Source: Alphaproteobacteria bacterium (GTDB taxonomy: Bacteria > Pseudomonadota > Alphaproteobacteria > JAEUKQ01 > JAIBAD01). Taken from it: a stretch of 60,238 bases of DNA. Position numbers and translations under genes: made by a program. The stretch is taken from NCBI GenBank assembly GCA_019695395.1, contig JAIBAD010000004.1, positions 1-60,238 of the forward strand. Direction: 5' to 3'. The notes below the pieces were generated by a model that worked only from the letters and a program-made list of their open reading frames with translations, was not told where the DNA came from and searched no databases. Positions 34,387-44,625 of the stretch are shown in pieces; position 1 is the stretch's first letter, and each line of letters begins with the position of its first letter.

Positions 34387-35606
34387 TATAATTTCCTTGC
34401 TGGTTTTAAAACGGCTTGACTGATACTAATGGGTAATGCTCTTGGTTTTTCAGCAAGACTAAGAAAGGGTAAAAGAATAAGAAAGTGTAAAAAATAGTAA
34501 CCTGTAGCTATTCTTGAAATTAAAACATAATTGCCTTCTGGTGGGTTGGCACCGCATATTCCAAGTACAATACAGTCAATAATTAAAATCCAGAAAAAGT
34601 ATTTGTAGATAGGTCTGAAGGTTGCGCTACGTATAGGGGAGCGATCTAACCATGGTAAAATAAATAATACAGCAACAGCACCAAACATTAATATTACGCC
34701 ACCTAGTTTTGAAGGCACAGCACGCAAAATTGCATAGAAAGGCAAAAAGTACCATTCTGGTACAATATGTGCTGGTGTTGCCATTGGATTAGCAGGAATA
34801 TAATTATCCGGATGACCAAGGTAATTGGGCATGAAAAAGATAAAGACAGCATAAAATATTAAAAATACAGATAATCCAAAAAGATCTTTAACAGTATAGT
34901 AAGGATGAAATGGGAGGCTATCTTGGGGACCTTTGACATCAATGCCTAGAGGGTTATTTGATCCAAAACGATGTAAGGCAATCATGTGAAGCATAACAAC
35001 TGCTACAATCACAAAAGGTAATAAATAGTGCAAAGAGAAAAAGCGGTTAAGGGTCGGATTATCAACAGAAAATCCGCCTAAAAGCCATGTAACAATATCG
35101 TTACCAATAACAGGTATAGCAGAAAAAAGATTTGTGATAACAGTAGCACCCCAATAACTCATTTGCCCCCATGGTAGAACATAACCCATAAAAGCTGTTG
35201 CCATCATAAGAAGCAAAATAATCACACCAAGCATCCATAAAAATTCCCGGGGTGCTTTATAGGAGCCATAATACATACCACGAAAAATATGAATAAATAC
35301 AACAATAAAAAACATTGAAGCACCATTCATATGAATATATCGAATAAGCCAACCATAATTCACATCCCGCATAATTCTTTCAACACTTGTAAAAGCCATG
35401 GTTGTATGTGGCGTATAATGCATAGCCAAAACAATACCTGTTACAATCATTGTAATGAGCATAAATCCTGCTAAAGAGCCAAAATTCCACCAGTAATTAA
35501 GATTTTTTGGTGTGGGGTAATCATGAAGTTCATGATGGAGATAGCTAAATACTGGTAACCTATGATCAATCCAACGTATAATAGGATTTTTAAAAGTAAC
35601 GGCCAT
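34386..35606 (-). CDS. petB: cytochrome b of the bc1 complex
   Basis: Central membrane subunit with both b haems and the Qo and Qi sites. Eight or more membrane segments are visible. [30 protein letters not shown] holds haem-ligand His residues. [28 protein letters not shown] is the Qo region, followed by [21 protein letters not shown] with the second His pair. The PEWY loop is in [16 protein letters not shown]. At 406 aa it has the normal alphaproteobacterial length. It is the middle gene of petA-petB-petC (14-bp gap after petA). Confidence 0.97.
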   Translation of the reverse strand: MAVTFKNPIIRWIDHRLPVFSYLHHELHDYPTPKNLNYWWNFGSLAGFMLITMIVTGIVLAMHYTPHTTMAFTSVERIMRDVNYGWLIRYIHMNGASMFFIVVFIHIFRGMYYGSYKAPREFLWMLGVIILLLMMATAFMGYVLPWGQMSYWGATVITNLFSAIPVIGNDIVTWLLGGFSVDNPTLNRFFSLHYLLPFVIVAVVMLHMIALHRFGSNNPLGIDVKGPQDSLPFHPYYTVKDLFGLSVFLIFYAVFIFFMPNYLGHPDNYIPANPMATPAHIVPEWYFLPFYAILRAVPSKLGGVILMFGAVAVLFILPWLDRSPIRSATFRPIYKYFFWILIIDCIVLGICGANPPEGNYVLISRIATGYYFLHFLILLPFLSLAEKPRALPISISQAVLKPARKL

Positions 35607-35620
35607 TTTTTTATAATCCT

Positions 35621-36166
35621 TTAGCCAATGCGTACAAGTTTATCTTGAATGAAGCTATAAGTAGGTACTTCAAGGTTTTTGGGAGCAGGTCCTTTACGAA
35701 TACGTCCAGATGTATCATATTGGGAACCATGACATGGACAATACCAGCCACCATATTCACCTTTTTGATCAGTGTTTTTTTGTCCTAAGGGCACACAACC
35801 TAAATGTGTGCAAACACCAACAACAATTAACCATTCAGGTTTTTGTACTCTTTCTTGATCAGATTGTGGATCAGGTAAAGTATCTGGAGAAATAGTTTGT
35901 GCTTGTTGAATTTCTTCTTGGGTACGATGACGAATAAAAACGGGTTTTCCTCGCCACATAGCAGTAATACTTTGTCCTGGTTGAACTTTATCCAGATTAA
36001 TTTCTATAGAAGCAAGGGCGGCAACATCCGCAGCTGGGTTCATTTGTTTAATAAATGGCCATATCAATGAAGCAGTTCCGACCGCCCCAATAGCACCTGT
36101 TGCTAAAAAAAGAAAATCGCGCCGCGTTTCTTGTTTATCTGATAATGTTGCATTTTGCTGCGCCAT
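35621..36166 (-). CDS. petA: Rieske iron-sulfur protein of the bc1 complex
   Basis: 2Fe-2S subunit that oxidises quinol at the Qo site. The N-terminus has a Tat-like/anchor segment, [26 protein letters not shown]. The cluster-binding boxes are CTHLGC and CPCHGS: ligands Cys119, His121, Cys143 and His146, with Cys124 and Cys145 forming the disulfide. The ATG at 36166 is preferred to the TTG just upstream at 36169; an AAAGGA SD precedes it. It is the first gene of the minus-strand pet operon, divergent from trmL across about 270 bp. Confidence 0.96.
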   Translation of the reverse strand: MAQQNATLSDKQETRRDFLFLATGAIGAVGTASLIWPFIKQMNPAADVAALASIEINLDKVQPGQSITAMWRGKPVFIRHRTQEEIQQAQTISPDTLPDPQSDQERVQKPEWLIVVGVCTHLGCVPLGQKNTDQKGEYGGWYCPCHGSQYDTSGRIRKGPAPKNLEVPTYSFIQDKLVRIG

Positions 36167-36436
36167 CAATAATGTCCTTTTAATATACCTAATGTAAATA
36201 CTTATATTTTATTATTATGGTCTTTTGTCAAATTAGTCAAAATTTATTAATTTGTCCAAATATTTACAAAATACATATCTAGTTTTATATTTATAACAAT
36301 CTTGAAAAAAGGGAAAGTGGACCAACTATGCGACAAACCGCCGCATTTAAAAATATCTTTGTTGTAAATTTCCTTTAAATTTAAAAAATCTTAATTATTA
36401 CCTTCTAAGGATATACTTTATAAGAATAATATAATT

Positions 36437-36901
36437 ATGCGCCTTACTCTTTTTCAACCAGATATACCACAAAATACAGGCGCCATCTTACGTTTGGGTG
36501 CGTGTTTAAATACGCCAGTTGATATAATTGGACCTTGCGGCTTTGTTTGGGATAATCGTCAATTAAAACGGGTTGGTATGGATTATATAAATTCTGTTGA
36601 GGTTACGCATTATCTTTCATGGCAAAAATACTATGACCATTATGAAGAATCGGAAACAAGATTATTGCTTTTAACAACACGTGGTAGTCAATCTTATAAT
36701 AATATTGTCTATCGAAAAACTGATCGAATTTTATTAGGCCAAGAATCCTTGGGGGTACCGGATTTCGTACATAATGTAGCGACTGTCCGTATATTTATTC
36801 CTATGATGAAAGGTGTAAGATCCTTGAATGTGGCTTTGGCTGCTTCCATAGTGTTATCAGAAGGGTTGCGACAAACAAATACTTTACCTCAAAACAATTA
36901 A
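36437..36901 (+). CDS. trmL: tRNA (cytidine(34)-2'-O)-methyltransferase
   Basis: SPOUT-fold methyltransferase that 2'-O-methylates the wobble base of certain tRNA-Leu. The N-terminus RLTLFQPDIPQNTGAILRLGACL, the knot segment RILLGQESLGVPDFVHN and IPMMKGVRSLNVALAASIVLSEGLRQT are diagnostic. The length of 154 aa is normal. It has an ATG start. The roughly 270-bp upstream region shared with petA is AT-rich; I saw no RNA gene, only weak promoter-like sequences. hemF follows 59 bp later, the usual alphaproteobacterial order. Confidence 0.94.
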   Translation: MRLTLFQPDIPQNTGAILRLGACLNTPVDIIGPCGFVWDNRQLKRVGMDYINSVEVTHYLSWQKYYDHYEESETRLLLLTTRGSQSYNNIVYRKTDRILLGQESLGVPDFVHNVATVRIFIPMMKGVRSLNVALAASIVLSEGLRQTNTLPQNN

Positions 36902-36960
36902 ATGTCAGAATTGCATATAATATAGAAATTTATATAATTGATCGGTAAGAATAAATATTT

Positions 36961-37824
36961 ATGAATATAGAACATCAACAGCAAGCTAAAAATTGGTTTG
37001 AAAAATTACGTGACAATATTTGTTATTCGTTTGAGAGTTTAGAAAAAGACTTAGTAGGAAAGCTAAGTGATTTTCCACCGGGTTGTTTTGAACAAAAAGT
37101 CTGGAAACGAGATATGTTGGGTGAAGCAAAGCAAGATGGCGGGGGCGGAGTGATGTCAATTATGAGAGGTCGCGTCTTTGAAAAAGTTGGTGTGAATGTG
37201 TCAACAGTTTATGGAACCTTTTCTGAGGAATTTCGAAATCAAATACCTGGAACTTCTGAAGATGGTACCTTTTGGGCAAGTGGTATTAGTGTTGTTGCCC
37301 ATATGCAATCACCTTATGTACCTGCCATTCATATGAATACCAGAATGATTGTAACTAAAAAATCCTGGTTTGGTGGAGGAATTGATTTAACCCCGATATT
37401 CCCGGTTGAACAAGATACAAAAGATTTCCATACAATGTTACAAGAGACGTGTGATCAATTTGATCTTCAGTATTATCCAAAATTCAAAGAATGGTGCGAT
37501 GATTATTTTTATTTAAAACATCGACAAGAAGCACGTGGTATAGGAGGAATTTTTTTTGATTATTTAGAAACTGATGATTGGATAAAAAACTTCAACTTTG
37601 TACAAGCGGTTGGTAAAACATTTCTTAATTATTACCCCCAGCTAGTTAGAAAATACATAAATAAAATATGGACAGATCAAGATAGATATCAACAACTCGT
37701 TAAACGAGGACGTTATGTAGAGTTTAATTTATTATATGATCGTGGAACGTTATTTGGATTAAAAACAGGAGGCAATATAGAAGCAATTCTAATGTCGTTA
37801 CCACCTGAAGTATTATGGCCTTAA
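36961..37824 (+). CDS. hemF: oxygen-dependent coproporphyrinogen III oxidase
   Basis: Decarboxylates coproporphyrinogen III to protoporphyrinogen IX using O2, for haem synthesis. Clear motifs are [73 protein letters not shown] and [22 protein letters not shown]. Its 287 aa are normal. The final 4 bp overlap the 3' end of cca on the other strand. Presence of the O2-dependent form, together with the bc1 genes, supports aerobic life. Confidence 0.97.
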   Translation: MNIEHQQQAKNWFEKLRDNICYSFESLEKDLVGKLSDFPPGCFEQKVWKRDMLGEAKQDGGGGVMSIMRGRVFEKVGVNVSTVYGTFSEEFRNQIPGTSEDGTFWASGISVVAHMQSPYVPAIHMNTRMIVTKKSWFGGGIDLTPIFPVEQDTKDFHTMLQETCDQFDLQYYPKFKEWCDDYFYLKHRQEARGIGGIFFDYLETDDWIKNFNFVQAVGKTFLNYYPQLVRKYINKIWTDQDRYQQLVKRGRYVEFNLLYDRGTLFGLKTGGNIEAILMSLPPEVLWP

Positions 37825-39086
37825 GATTTAAGAATATTTTTTACATAATTAAGGCAAGATAATTTATTTCCTGTAAGTCCATGATCTAACCACCATGTTT
37901 CGGTTTCTTTAAAAATTTTACCTAATTGAGGCCCAGGTTTTACCCCTAAAGAAAGAAGATCAGAACCTTTTAAAGGAAATATAGGTATCTTTTCGTTACA
38001 AATAAAGTTTAACAATTCTATCCAGTCCTTTTGTCTTAAATGAAACTCATTATTATTAAATTCTTTTGCCCAATTAAGGAGCAAAAAATCTATAATTAGA
38101 ATTTTTCCTATTTTGTATATTAATGATTTTAATTGGTTTTTTGATAATTTAGGTGATATAAATAAATTTTTACATATATTTCTAATATATATTCTTTCTT
38201 TATTGCTTAATTTAAGTTTATTGCATAATATAAAAAGTGTCTTTTTATTTTGATTGTTTAAAATATATAAACGTCTTAACCAATTAAATGGTATAGAAAT
38301 AGAAACATTTTTTTTAAGCCAGTTTTCTAAATCAATTAGATTTTTAAAGAGAGTGAAATCAATATTATCAGATAGTATAATATATGAAAGTACAGTGGTT
38401 GTATGCATAAGATTGATGCTAGAAAACGGATCAGGAGCGGCCAAAAGCTTTTCTAATTCAATACGTATTCTTTCACCAGACAAAGTATTAAGTTTATAAG
38501 AATTGTCATGTAAAATATTAAGTATTTTTTGAGTAGGCTCTATTTTACCATAATAGGCATAAAAGCGAAAATACCGCAGAAGACGAAGATTATCTTCACT
38601 AATCCTATCTTGTGCGTTGCCAATAAAACGAATGTATCCTTTTGCCAAATCGCCCAACCCGTTAAAAGGATCATATAAATTTCCATTTTTATCACAGTAA
38701 ATAGCATTAATTGTAAAATCTCTTCTTGAGGCATCTTTTTTCCAATCACTAGTAAAAGCTACAACTGCATGTCTTCCATCTGTTTGAATGTCCTGTCTTA
38801 ACGTAGTAATTTCGACTGTTATATCATCAATGATGGCTAAAACTGTACCATGTTTTAATCCCGGGGCTGCAGTTTTAATTCCAATTTCTTGTAAAATTTT
38901 TATTGTGTCTAATGGTTTAATATTAGTTGCAAGATCTATATCATAGACAGTTTTATTTAGTAGTCCATTACGCACGCATCCCCCAACAAATCTAACTTCA
39001 CCTTGTTTTTCTAAGATTTCATAAAGTCTTATGATTTTGGGGTCGTTTAACCACCATTGTTTGGCTAATGGGAATAACATAATCAT
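37821..39086 (-). CDS. cca: CCA tRNA nucleotidyltransferase/poly(A) polymerase family protein
   Basis: Class II nucleotidyltransferase that builds or repairs the 3'-CCA of tRNAs. The N-terminal head has [24 protein letters not shown] with the DxD metal site, followed by [40 protein letters not shown] and the RRD motif. The neck contains [13 protein letters not shown] and [13 protein letters not shown]. The C-terminal half is divergent and Lys/Asn-rich. At 421 aa it is complete. The start ATG at 39086 has no clear SD; an internal ATG at 39080 is the alternative. The one tRNA seen here already encodes CCA, so a repair role is likely for that tRNA. Confidence 0.92.
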   Translation of the reverse strand: MIMLFPLAKQWWLNDPKIIRLYEILEKQGEVRFVGGCVRNGLLNKTVYDIDLATNIKPLDTIKILQEIGIKTAAPGLKHGTVLAIIDDITVEITTLRQDIQTDGRHAVVAFTSDWKKDASRRDFTINAIYCDKNGNLYDPFNGLGDLAKGYIRFIGNAQDRISEDNLRLLRYFRFYAYYGKIEPTQKILNILHDNSYKLNTLSGERIRIELEKLLAAPDPFSSINLMHTTTVLSYIILSDNIDFTLFKNLIDLENWLKKNVSISIPFNWLRRLYILNNQNKKTLFILCNKLKLSNKERIYIRNICKNLFISPKLSKNQLKSLIYKIGKILIIDFLLLNWAKEFNNNEFHLRQKDWIELLNFICNEKIPIFPLKGSDLLSLGVKPGPQLGKIFKETETWWLDHGLTGNKLSCLNYVKNILKS

Positions 39087-39098
39087 AGAAAAGGAAAA

Positions 39099-39377
39099 TT
39101 AATTTTCAAAATCACCATCTATAATTTTTCCATTCTTAATATAAGCAGGATGATAGTGACTTTGAGGAGTTGATTGTTGGGATGATAAGTAAATAGTACC
39201 TGAAATAATAAATCCCATAATTAATAAACCACTAAGGATGAGCCAAAAAACATAGTTAGATTTTTTTCTTTGTTTTTGGTAGGTGCCAGACGAATCTATA
39301 TTTTTTGTTTTATGAATATAAAACATATAAAGACTAATAATTAGTAAGACAAAAATAATAATTAATACAAAGCGCAT
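39099..39377 (-). CDS. small membrane protein, DUF6111-like
   Basis: 92-aa protein with an N-terminal membrane helix (residues 1-20) and a second helix (about 43-66), followed by a short tail with HPAYIKNGKIIDGDF. The two-helix plan and the PAxxxxGxIxxGxF end resemble the alphaproteobacterial DUF6111 family, which sits next to cca in many genomes. No function is known. Its stop lies 12 bp from the cca start, so the pair is likely co-transcribed. The assignment rests on recall of the family and on position, not on a search. Confidence 0.7.
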   Translation of the reverse strand: MRFVLIIIFVLLIISLYMFYIHKTKNIDSSGTYQKQRKKSNYVFWLILSGLLIMGFIISGTIYLSSQQSTPQSHYHPAYIKNGKIIDGDFEN

Positions 39378-39434
39378 TATATTATGATATAATAGTTTTT
39401 TTTAAATTCCAATGATATTGAAGAATTAATTAAT

Positions 39435-39905
39435 ATGGATAACAAGCAATTTATACCTTTAGGTTTTTACAGTATAACACCTTATCTTGTTGTAAGAAAT
39501 GCTTCTTCTGCAATTGAGTTTTATAAAAAAGCTTTTAATGCTTCGGAATTAGTTGAACCTTTATTAGATCCTGATAATAATATTATCACCGCACAAATTA
39601 AAATTGGTAATTCACCAATTTTAATTACAGAAGAGAATGAAAATAATCCAAGCCCACAATCTTTACATGGATCTTCTGTAAGGTTAGTATTACATGTTGA
39701 AGACGTTGATAAAATTAACCACCAAGCAATAGAAGCAGGTGCAACAGTTTTGATAAAAGTTGCAGATCAATTTTATGGCGAAAGAGCTGGAAGATTGTTA
39801 GATCCTTTTGGACATATTTGGATTATTTCAACATTTAAAGAATCCCTGTCCGCACAAGAAATACAAAAAAGAGCTAATATACTTTATGGTTTATCTGAAC
39901 AATAA
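39435..39905 (+). CDS. VOC-family protein (glyoxalase/bleomycin-resistance/PhnB-like)
   Basis: Vicinal-oxygen-chelate fold with two beta-alpha-beta-beta-beta modules. ITPYLVVRNASSAIEFYKKAFNASELV is the first module start, IGNSPILITEE a middle strand, and LVLHVEDVDKINHQAIEAGATVL the second module. DQFYGERAGRLLDPFGHIWIIST is the PhnB-type ending. The reaction is unknown for this subgroup. It has 156 aa, an ATG start, and lies 32 bp before the MoxR gene; it may or may not be part of that operon. Confidence 0.9.
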   Translation: MDNKQFIPLGFYSITPYLVVRNASSAIEFYKKAFNASELVEPLLDPDNNIITAQIKIGNSPILITEENENNPSPQSLHGSSVRLVLHVEDVDKINHQAIEAGATVLIKVADQFYGERAGRLLDPFGHIWIISTFKESLSAQEIQKRANILYGLSEQ

Positions 39906-39937
39906 TAAATATCAAATAAGCATTATGGAGATTTTTT

Positions 39938-40945
39938 TTGCAAAATAATAATATAGAAGCATTTTCTGCTGATCTTATTATAGATAAAGTTGATAAGGCG
40001 AAAACACACCTTTTAAAATTGCGTCAAAATATTAGTGGAGTTATTTTTGGTCAACAAAATGTTATTGATCAAACTCTTATAACTATCCTAGCAGGGGGAC
40101 ATGTTTTATTAGTTGGTCTTCCTGGATTAGCCAAAACGAAATTGGTTGAAACATTGGCGCAGATTACTACGCTTGAAGAAAAAAGAATTCAATGCACGCC
40201 AGATCTTATGCCAGCTGATATTCTAGGATCTGAAGTGTTAGAGGAAAATATTGATGGTAAGCGATCCTTTCGTTTTTTACCAGGACCTGTATTCTGCCAA
40301 CTTTTAATGGCTGATGAAATTAATCGGGCAAGCCCACGTACCCAGTCAGCTTTACTTCAAGCTATGCAAGAAAGACATATTTCAGTTGCTGGTCATTCAC
40401 ATATATTACCGCAACCATTCCATGTTTTAGCAACTCAAAATCCTTTAGAGCAAGAAGGTACGTATCCGTTACCAGAAGCACAATTAGATCGTTTTTTATT
40501 ACAAGTTAATGTGGGCTATCCTGATTTTGATGCTGAATATCAAATGCTGTTAAACACTACGGGTTTAGAACAGGCAAAACCGTCTCCTATTATGACGGCA
40601 CAAGAATTATTAGAAATCCAAAACTTAGTGAGAATAATTCCAGTAGGAGAAAAAATTGTACAAGCAATTTTAAATCTTGTGCGTAATGCACGTCCTGAAA
40701 CCAGTACGTTAGATATAGTGAAAAAAAATGTTACCTGGGGACCAGGACCAAGAGGAAGTCAAGCGCTTATGCTTGCAGTTAAAGCAAAAGCTTTGTTAGA
40801 AGGCAGATTTGCACCCTCTTATGAAGATATTATAGAATTAGCGTGTCCTGTGCTTCGCCATCGTATGGCACTTTCATTTATGGCGCGGTCAGAAAATATT
40901 AATGTTGATAATATAATACAACAATTATGTAATTTGTTAGACTAA
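39938..40945 (+). CDS. MoxR-family AAA+ ATPase
   Basis: AAA+ chaperone-like ATPase. Walker A is in LVGLPGLAKTKLVETLA and Walker B in LLMADEINRASPRTQSALLQAMQERHISV; sensor 1 is VLATQNPLEQEGTYPLPEAQLDRFLL. MoxR proteins usually help a VWA-domain partner insert cofactors or assemble complexes. The only in-frame start is TTG at 39938, with SD-like TGGAG (39926-39930) 7 nt upstream; a stop at 39917 rules out longer forms. It leads a four-gene run with DUF58, DUF4159 and VWA proteins (gaps of 5-10 bp). Confidence 0.93.
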   Translation: MQNNNIEAFSADLIIDKVDKAKTHLLKLRQNISGVIFGQQNVIDQTLITILAGGHVLLVGLPGLAKTKLVETLAQITTLEEKRIQCTPDLMPADILGSEVLEENIDGKRSFRFLPGPVFCQLLMADEINRASPRTQSALLQAMQERHISVAGHSHILPQPFHVLATQNPLEQEGTYPLPEAQLDRFLLQVNVGYPDFDAEYQMLLNTTGLEQAKPSPIMTAQELLEIQNLVRIIPVGEKIVQAILNLVRNARPETSTLDIVKKNVTWGPGPRGSQALMLAVKAKALLEGRFAPSYEDIIELACPVLRHRMALSFMARSENINVDNIIQQLCNLLD

Positions 40946-40954
40946 TAAAAAATT

Positions 40955-41821
40955 ATGTCTATTATTTTACAACAACAAAGTGAAAAAATTACCGAAAAAA
41001 TACCTTCTTTGTTATTAATGGCTAATAAGGTAGCAGCAGCAATTTTACAAGGATTGCATGGAAAAAAGCGTTCTGGTATAGGGGAAGCGTTTTGGCAATT
41101 TCGTCAATATCAATTAGGGGATTCGCCGCGGCACATTGACTGGCGTAAATCAGCAAAAACGGAATCTTTATATATTAAAGAAAAAGAATGGTCTGTAACA
41201 CAAACTATATGGCTATGGTGTGATGTTTCAGATTCAATGAATTATCATTCTTTAATAAAATTACCTTCAAAAAAAGAACGCGCCCAATTAATACTATTAG
41301 CACTTGCAATTCTTTTTGCAAGATCGGGAGAAAAAATAGCTTTATTAGGATCATCGTTCAAACCAAATATTGGTCGTTATGCAGTTCATAATATTGCTAA
41401 AGAATTGATGAATTATAAAAATAATCAATTAGATTTGTTTTCGAATTTATCTAAGAATTCGCAAGTTATTCTTATTGGAGATTTTTTACAAGATCTAAAT
41501 GATCTTGAAAAGGAATGTCAGGTTCTAGCCAATAAAAATATAAAAGTTTATCTAATACAAATTATTGATCCAGTTGAAGAGGAATTACCATTTGAAGGAC
41601 GTATCCAATTTCAAGATATGGAACAAGATAAAAAAGTAATGTTTGAACGTGTTCAATCAATTCGTGAACAATATCAAAAAAAATTTTATTCTCATCGTGC
41701 TCAAATTCAACAATTGGCCCAAAAATGGGGATGGGATTTTTTAATTCATCGTACAGATCATAGACCAGAAATGATTTTATTAACACTTTATCAACAATTT
41801 ACTGATCATTATAAGATTTAA
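40955..41821 (+). CDS. DUF58-domain protein
   Basis: 288-aa soluble protein with the DUF58 core. IGEAFWQFRQYQLGDSPRHIDWRKSAKTESLYIKEKEW is diagnostic, followed by a VWA-like portion with WLWCDVSDSMNYHS (a DxSxS metal-adhesion site). DUF58 proteins are standard partners of MoxR ATPases. No enzymatic activity is established. Unlike many DUF58 proteins it has no membrane segments before the core. It is placed directly between the MoxR and DUF4159 genes. Confidence 0.92.
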   Translation: MSIILQQQSEKITEKIPSLLLMANKVAAAILQGLHGKKRSGIGEAFWQFRQYQLGDSPRHIDWRKSAKTESLYIKEKEWSVTQTIWLWCDVSDSMNYHSLIKLPSKKERAQLILLALAILFARSGEKIALLGSSFKPNIGRYAVHNIAKELMNYKNNQLDLFSNLSKNSQVILIGDFLQDLNDLEKECQVLANKNIKVYLIQIIDPVEEELPFEGRIQFQDMEQDKKVMFERVQSIREQYQKKFYSHRAQIQQLAQKWGWDFLIHRTDHRPEMILLTLYQQFTDHYKI

Positions 41822-41826
41822 TTCCT

Positions 41827-44616
41827 ATGTTTAGTATTGCAACAGTAACTTTTTTGGTACCTTGGGTTTTTATCGGATTAATCAGTTTACCTTTATTATG
41901 GTGGTTAATGCGTTTTACGCCACCTTTAGCGAAAAAGATATTTTTCCCTTCTTTAAAGTTACTTAATGATATTAAAACATTAGATCAAACCCCAAAACAT
42001 ACACCTTTTTGGCTTCTTATTTTAAGAATGTTGATTGTTTTATTATTGATTTTTGCGTTTGCCCATCCAATTCTAAAAAAACCATTATCTTTATCTGGCT
42101 CGAAATTAGTCATCATGATTGTGGATAACGATTGGGCAGCAGCAAATTTTTGGCAAGAAATGAATAATATTTTTGATAAATTATTTGATCAACTAGAAAT
42201 TGAAGATAAAAAAATTATTGTTATACCTACAATTTCTACATCTCAATCCAATAATACTTCTATGCAATTTTTAAATATACCTGATGCCCGTAGTTTTATT
42301 AAAAGATTGCAACCATATCCGTGGACTCAAAATCATCAAAAAACTATTGAAATATTAGAAATTTTAAAAAACACTTTTGAACAAAATCAACCTGAAATTT
42401 TGTGGTTTAGTAATGGATTGGTATCCGAAGATAAAAAAGATGATGAAGTATTTATTCAATATTTAAAAACTTTTTCTAAAGTCAAAATTTTATATCCTCA
42501 ATTGTATCAATTACCTCTTCTAATTCATGAACCTGAAATTCAAACTAATGGGATTAAATTAAATATAGAAAGAATATCTGCTGGATCTGTTCAAACAATA
42601 ACGGTTAAAGGACGTGATCAGAGCAATCAAATTATTTTTGATGAACAATTTTCTTGGGATAAAGATAAGAAAAATAGTGAAAAAATTATTAATATACCAA
42701 CAGAATTACGTAATCGATTAAGAATTATCTCTATAGATAATTATATGACTGCTACGTCAATATATCTTTTAGATAATCGATGGATTCATCATCCTGTTGG
42801 TATTATAGCGGGTGGACTTAAAAAAGAAGACCAACCTTTTTTGTCAGAAAATTTTTATTTAGAACGTGCTTTGAATCCATTTTCTGAAATAAGATATGGT
42901 AATTCTTTATCTGAACTTTTAAATAGGCCGCTTGCTGTTTTGATTATGGCAGATGTAGGAGGGTTGGAAGAAAAAGATTTACTGGCAGTATCAAATTGGA
43001 TTGATAAAGGTGGTATAGTCATCCGATTTGCTGGCCCACATCTTGCTAGCCACCCCGATCGTTTATTACCTGTTCAATTAAGGTCCGGAGATCGAACTTT
43101 AGGTGGTAGTATGTCTTGGTCACAGCCTTTAAGACTTTTAAATTTTTCTGATAATTCACCTTTTATTGGTTTATCAATACCGAATGATATTTTAGTAAAC
43201 CGCCAAGTATTGGCAGAACCTGATTTAGATATTAATAAGAAAACATGGGCTAGACTAGAAGATGGTACCCCTTTGGTAACAGCTATTCAACAAAATAAAG
43301 GTTGGATTGTTTTAATTCATACAACCGCAAATAATGATTGGTCAAATTTACCTCTTTCAGGTCTTTTTGTTGATATGTTGCGTAAACTTATTAGTTTAAG
43401 TCAAGGAACAGAAGATCATAATCAATCGATTAATTCTTTATTTTTACCACCAATTAGAATTCTTGATGGATTTGGTAAGTTTCAATCACCTCCTTCTTCT
43501 GTTTCAGCTTTAAAGCAAGAAGAATTTGCTCAACAAATTGTTAATGCTGATCATCCACCTGGTTTATATGGTTATGAAGAAGGTACTTTTTATGCTTTAA
43601 ATTTAATTTCCTCTCTAAAAACATTACAACCCATTGATTTTTCGTCATTTAATATAGATCATGAATTTTTAATAACACAAAAAGATAATGTATTTGATTT
43701 TAAACCTTGGTTATTAAGTTTTGCATTTATTTTATTAATTATTGATATGTTAATTTCTTTATGGGTTAGAGGGTTAAATTTAAAATTTAAAATTTTAAAT
43801 TTAACTATATTTTTAATATTTTTTATGAACAATGTACCTATTTTTGCACAAACCGTTTCATCTAAAACGGATCTAAATTCGTCTAGTCTACAGCAACAGA
43901 TAGATTATACTAAACAAACTAGATTAGCTTATGTTATGACGGGTAGTGATGATATAGATCATACAAGCAAATTAGGTTTAACTACATTAAGCTGGATTGT
44001 CAATCAAAGAACATCAGCGGAAATTGGTGATCCCATTGGTATTAATATAGAAAAAGATGAATTATCTTTTTTTCCTTTACTTTATTGGCCAATTTCTTCA
44101 AGGCAAATATACCTTTCTTCTGAAACCAAAATAAAACTTAATTATTATTTAAGAAATGGTGGTATGATATTTTTTGATACTCAAGACCAAAGTAATTCTG
44201 CCAATGAGCAATTAGATCAAGTTGGCCAAAATGAACAGCGTTTACAAGAATTAAGTAAAGGATTAGATATACCCTTATTAATTCGGTTAAATAAAGATCA
44301 TGTTTTATCTAAATCTTTTTATATATTACAAAACTATCCAGGTCGTTGGTATGGAGGGGATGTATGGGTTGAACAAACAGATCAAACAATTGAAAATGAT
44401 GGTGTTTCAGCTGTAATAATAGGATCCAATGATTGGGCAGGGGCGTGGGCCTTTGATCCTGAGGGTATTCCTTTGTATCCTGTTGTTCCTTATGGAGAAA
44501 GACAGCGAGAATTAGCCTTTCGTTTTGGGATAAATTTAGTGATATATGCTTTAACAGGTAATTATAAATCTGATCAAGTTCATGTTCAATCAATCCTTGA
44601 ACGATTAGTAAAATAA
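41827..44616 (+). CDS. BatA-N/DUF4159 membrane protein
   Basis: 929-aa protein. The N-terminus is a BatA-type two-helix anchor (VPWVFIGLISLPLLWWLMRF and FWLLILRMLIVLLLIFAFAHPIL). A VWA-like and glutamine-amidotransferase-like central part follows (ADVGGLEEKDLLAVSNWIDKGGIVIRFAGPHL). Two further helices occur near residues 635-680, the second resembling a signal-anchor. The C-terminal DUF4159 domain (about 700-920) has LAYVMTGSDDIDH, YYLRNGGMIFFDTQD and a GGDVWVEQ segment. The role is unknown; it is a presumed inner-membrane, periplasm-facing part of the MoxR system. Confidence 0.88.
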   Translation: MFSIATVTFLVPWVFIGLISLPLLWWLMRFTPPLAKKIFFPSLKLLNDIKTLDQTPKHTPFWLLILRMLIVLLLIFAFAHPILKKPLSLSGSKLVIMIVDNDWAAANFWQEMNNIFDKLFDQLEIEDKKIIVIPTISTSQSNNTSMQFLNIPDARSFIKRLQPYPWTQNHQKTIEILEILKNTFEQNQPEILWFSNGLVSEDKKDDEVFIQYLKTFSKVKILYPQLYQLPLLIHEPEIQTNGIKLNIERISAGSVQTITVKGRDQSNQIIFDEQFSWDKDKKNSEKIINIPTELRNRLRIISIDNYMTATSIYLLDNRWIHHPVGIIAGGLKKEDQPFLSENFYLERALNPFSEIRYGNSLSELLNRPLAVLIMADVGGLEEKDLLAVSNWIDKGGIVIRFAGPHLASHPDRLLPVQLRSGDRTLGGSMSWSQPLRLLNFSDNSPFIGLSIPNDILVNRQVLAEPDLDINKKTWARLEDGTPLVTAIQQNKGWIVLIHTTANNDWSNLPLSGLFVDMLRKLISLSQGTEDHNQSINSLFLPPIRILDGFGKFQSPPSSVSALKQEEFAQQIVNADHPPGLYGYEEGTFYALNLISSLKTLQPIDFSSFNIDHEFLITQKDNVFDFKPWLLSFAFILLIIDMLISLWVRGLNLKFKILNLTIFLIFFMNNVPIFAQTVSSKTDLNSSSLQQQIDYTKQTRLAYVMTGSDDIDHTSKLGLTTLSWIVNQRTSAEIGDPIGINIEKDELSFFPLLYWPISSRQIYLSSETKIKLNYYLRNGGMIFFDTQDQSNSANEQLDQVGQNEQRLQELSKGLDIPLLIRLNKDHVLSKSFYILQNYPGRWYGGDVWVEQTDQTIENDGVSAVIIGSNDWAGAWAFDPEGIPLYPVVPYGERQRELAFRFGINLVIYALTGNYKSDQVHVQSILERLVK

Positions 44617-44625
44617 TAAAAATTT

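Noticed and set aside
36328-36378. Mini-ORF of 16 codons with a short ATGCG/CGCAT inverted repeat in the petA/trmL gap
   Set aside because: No SD and no similarity to a known leader peptide; the 5-bp stem is too short to be meaningful.
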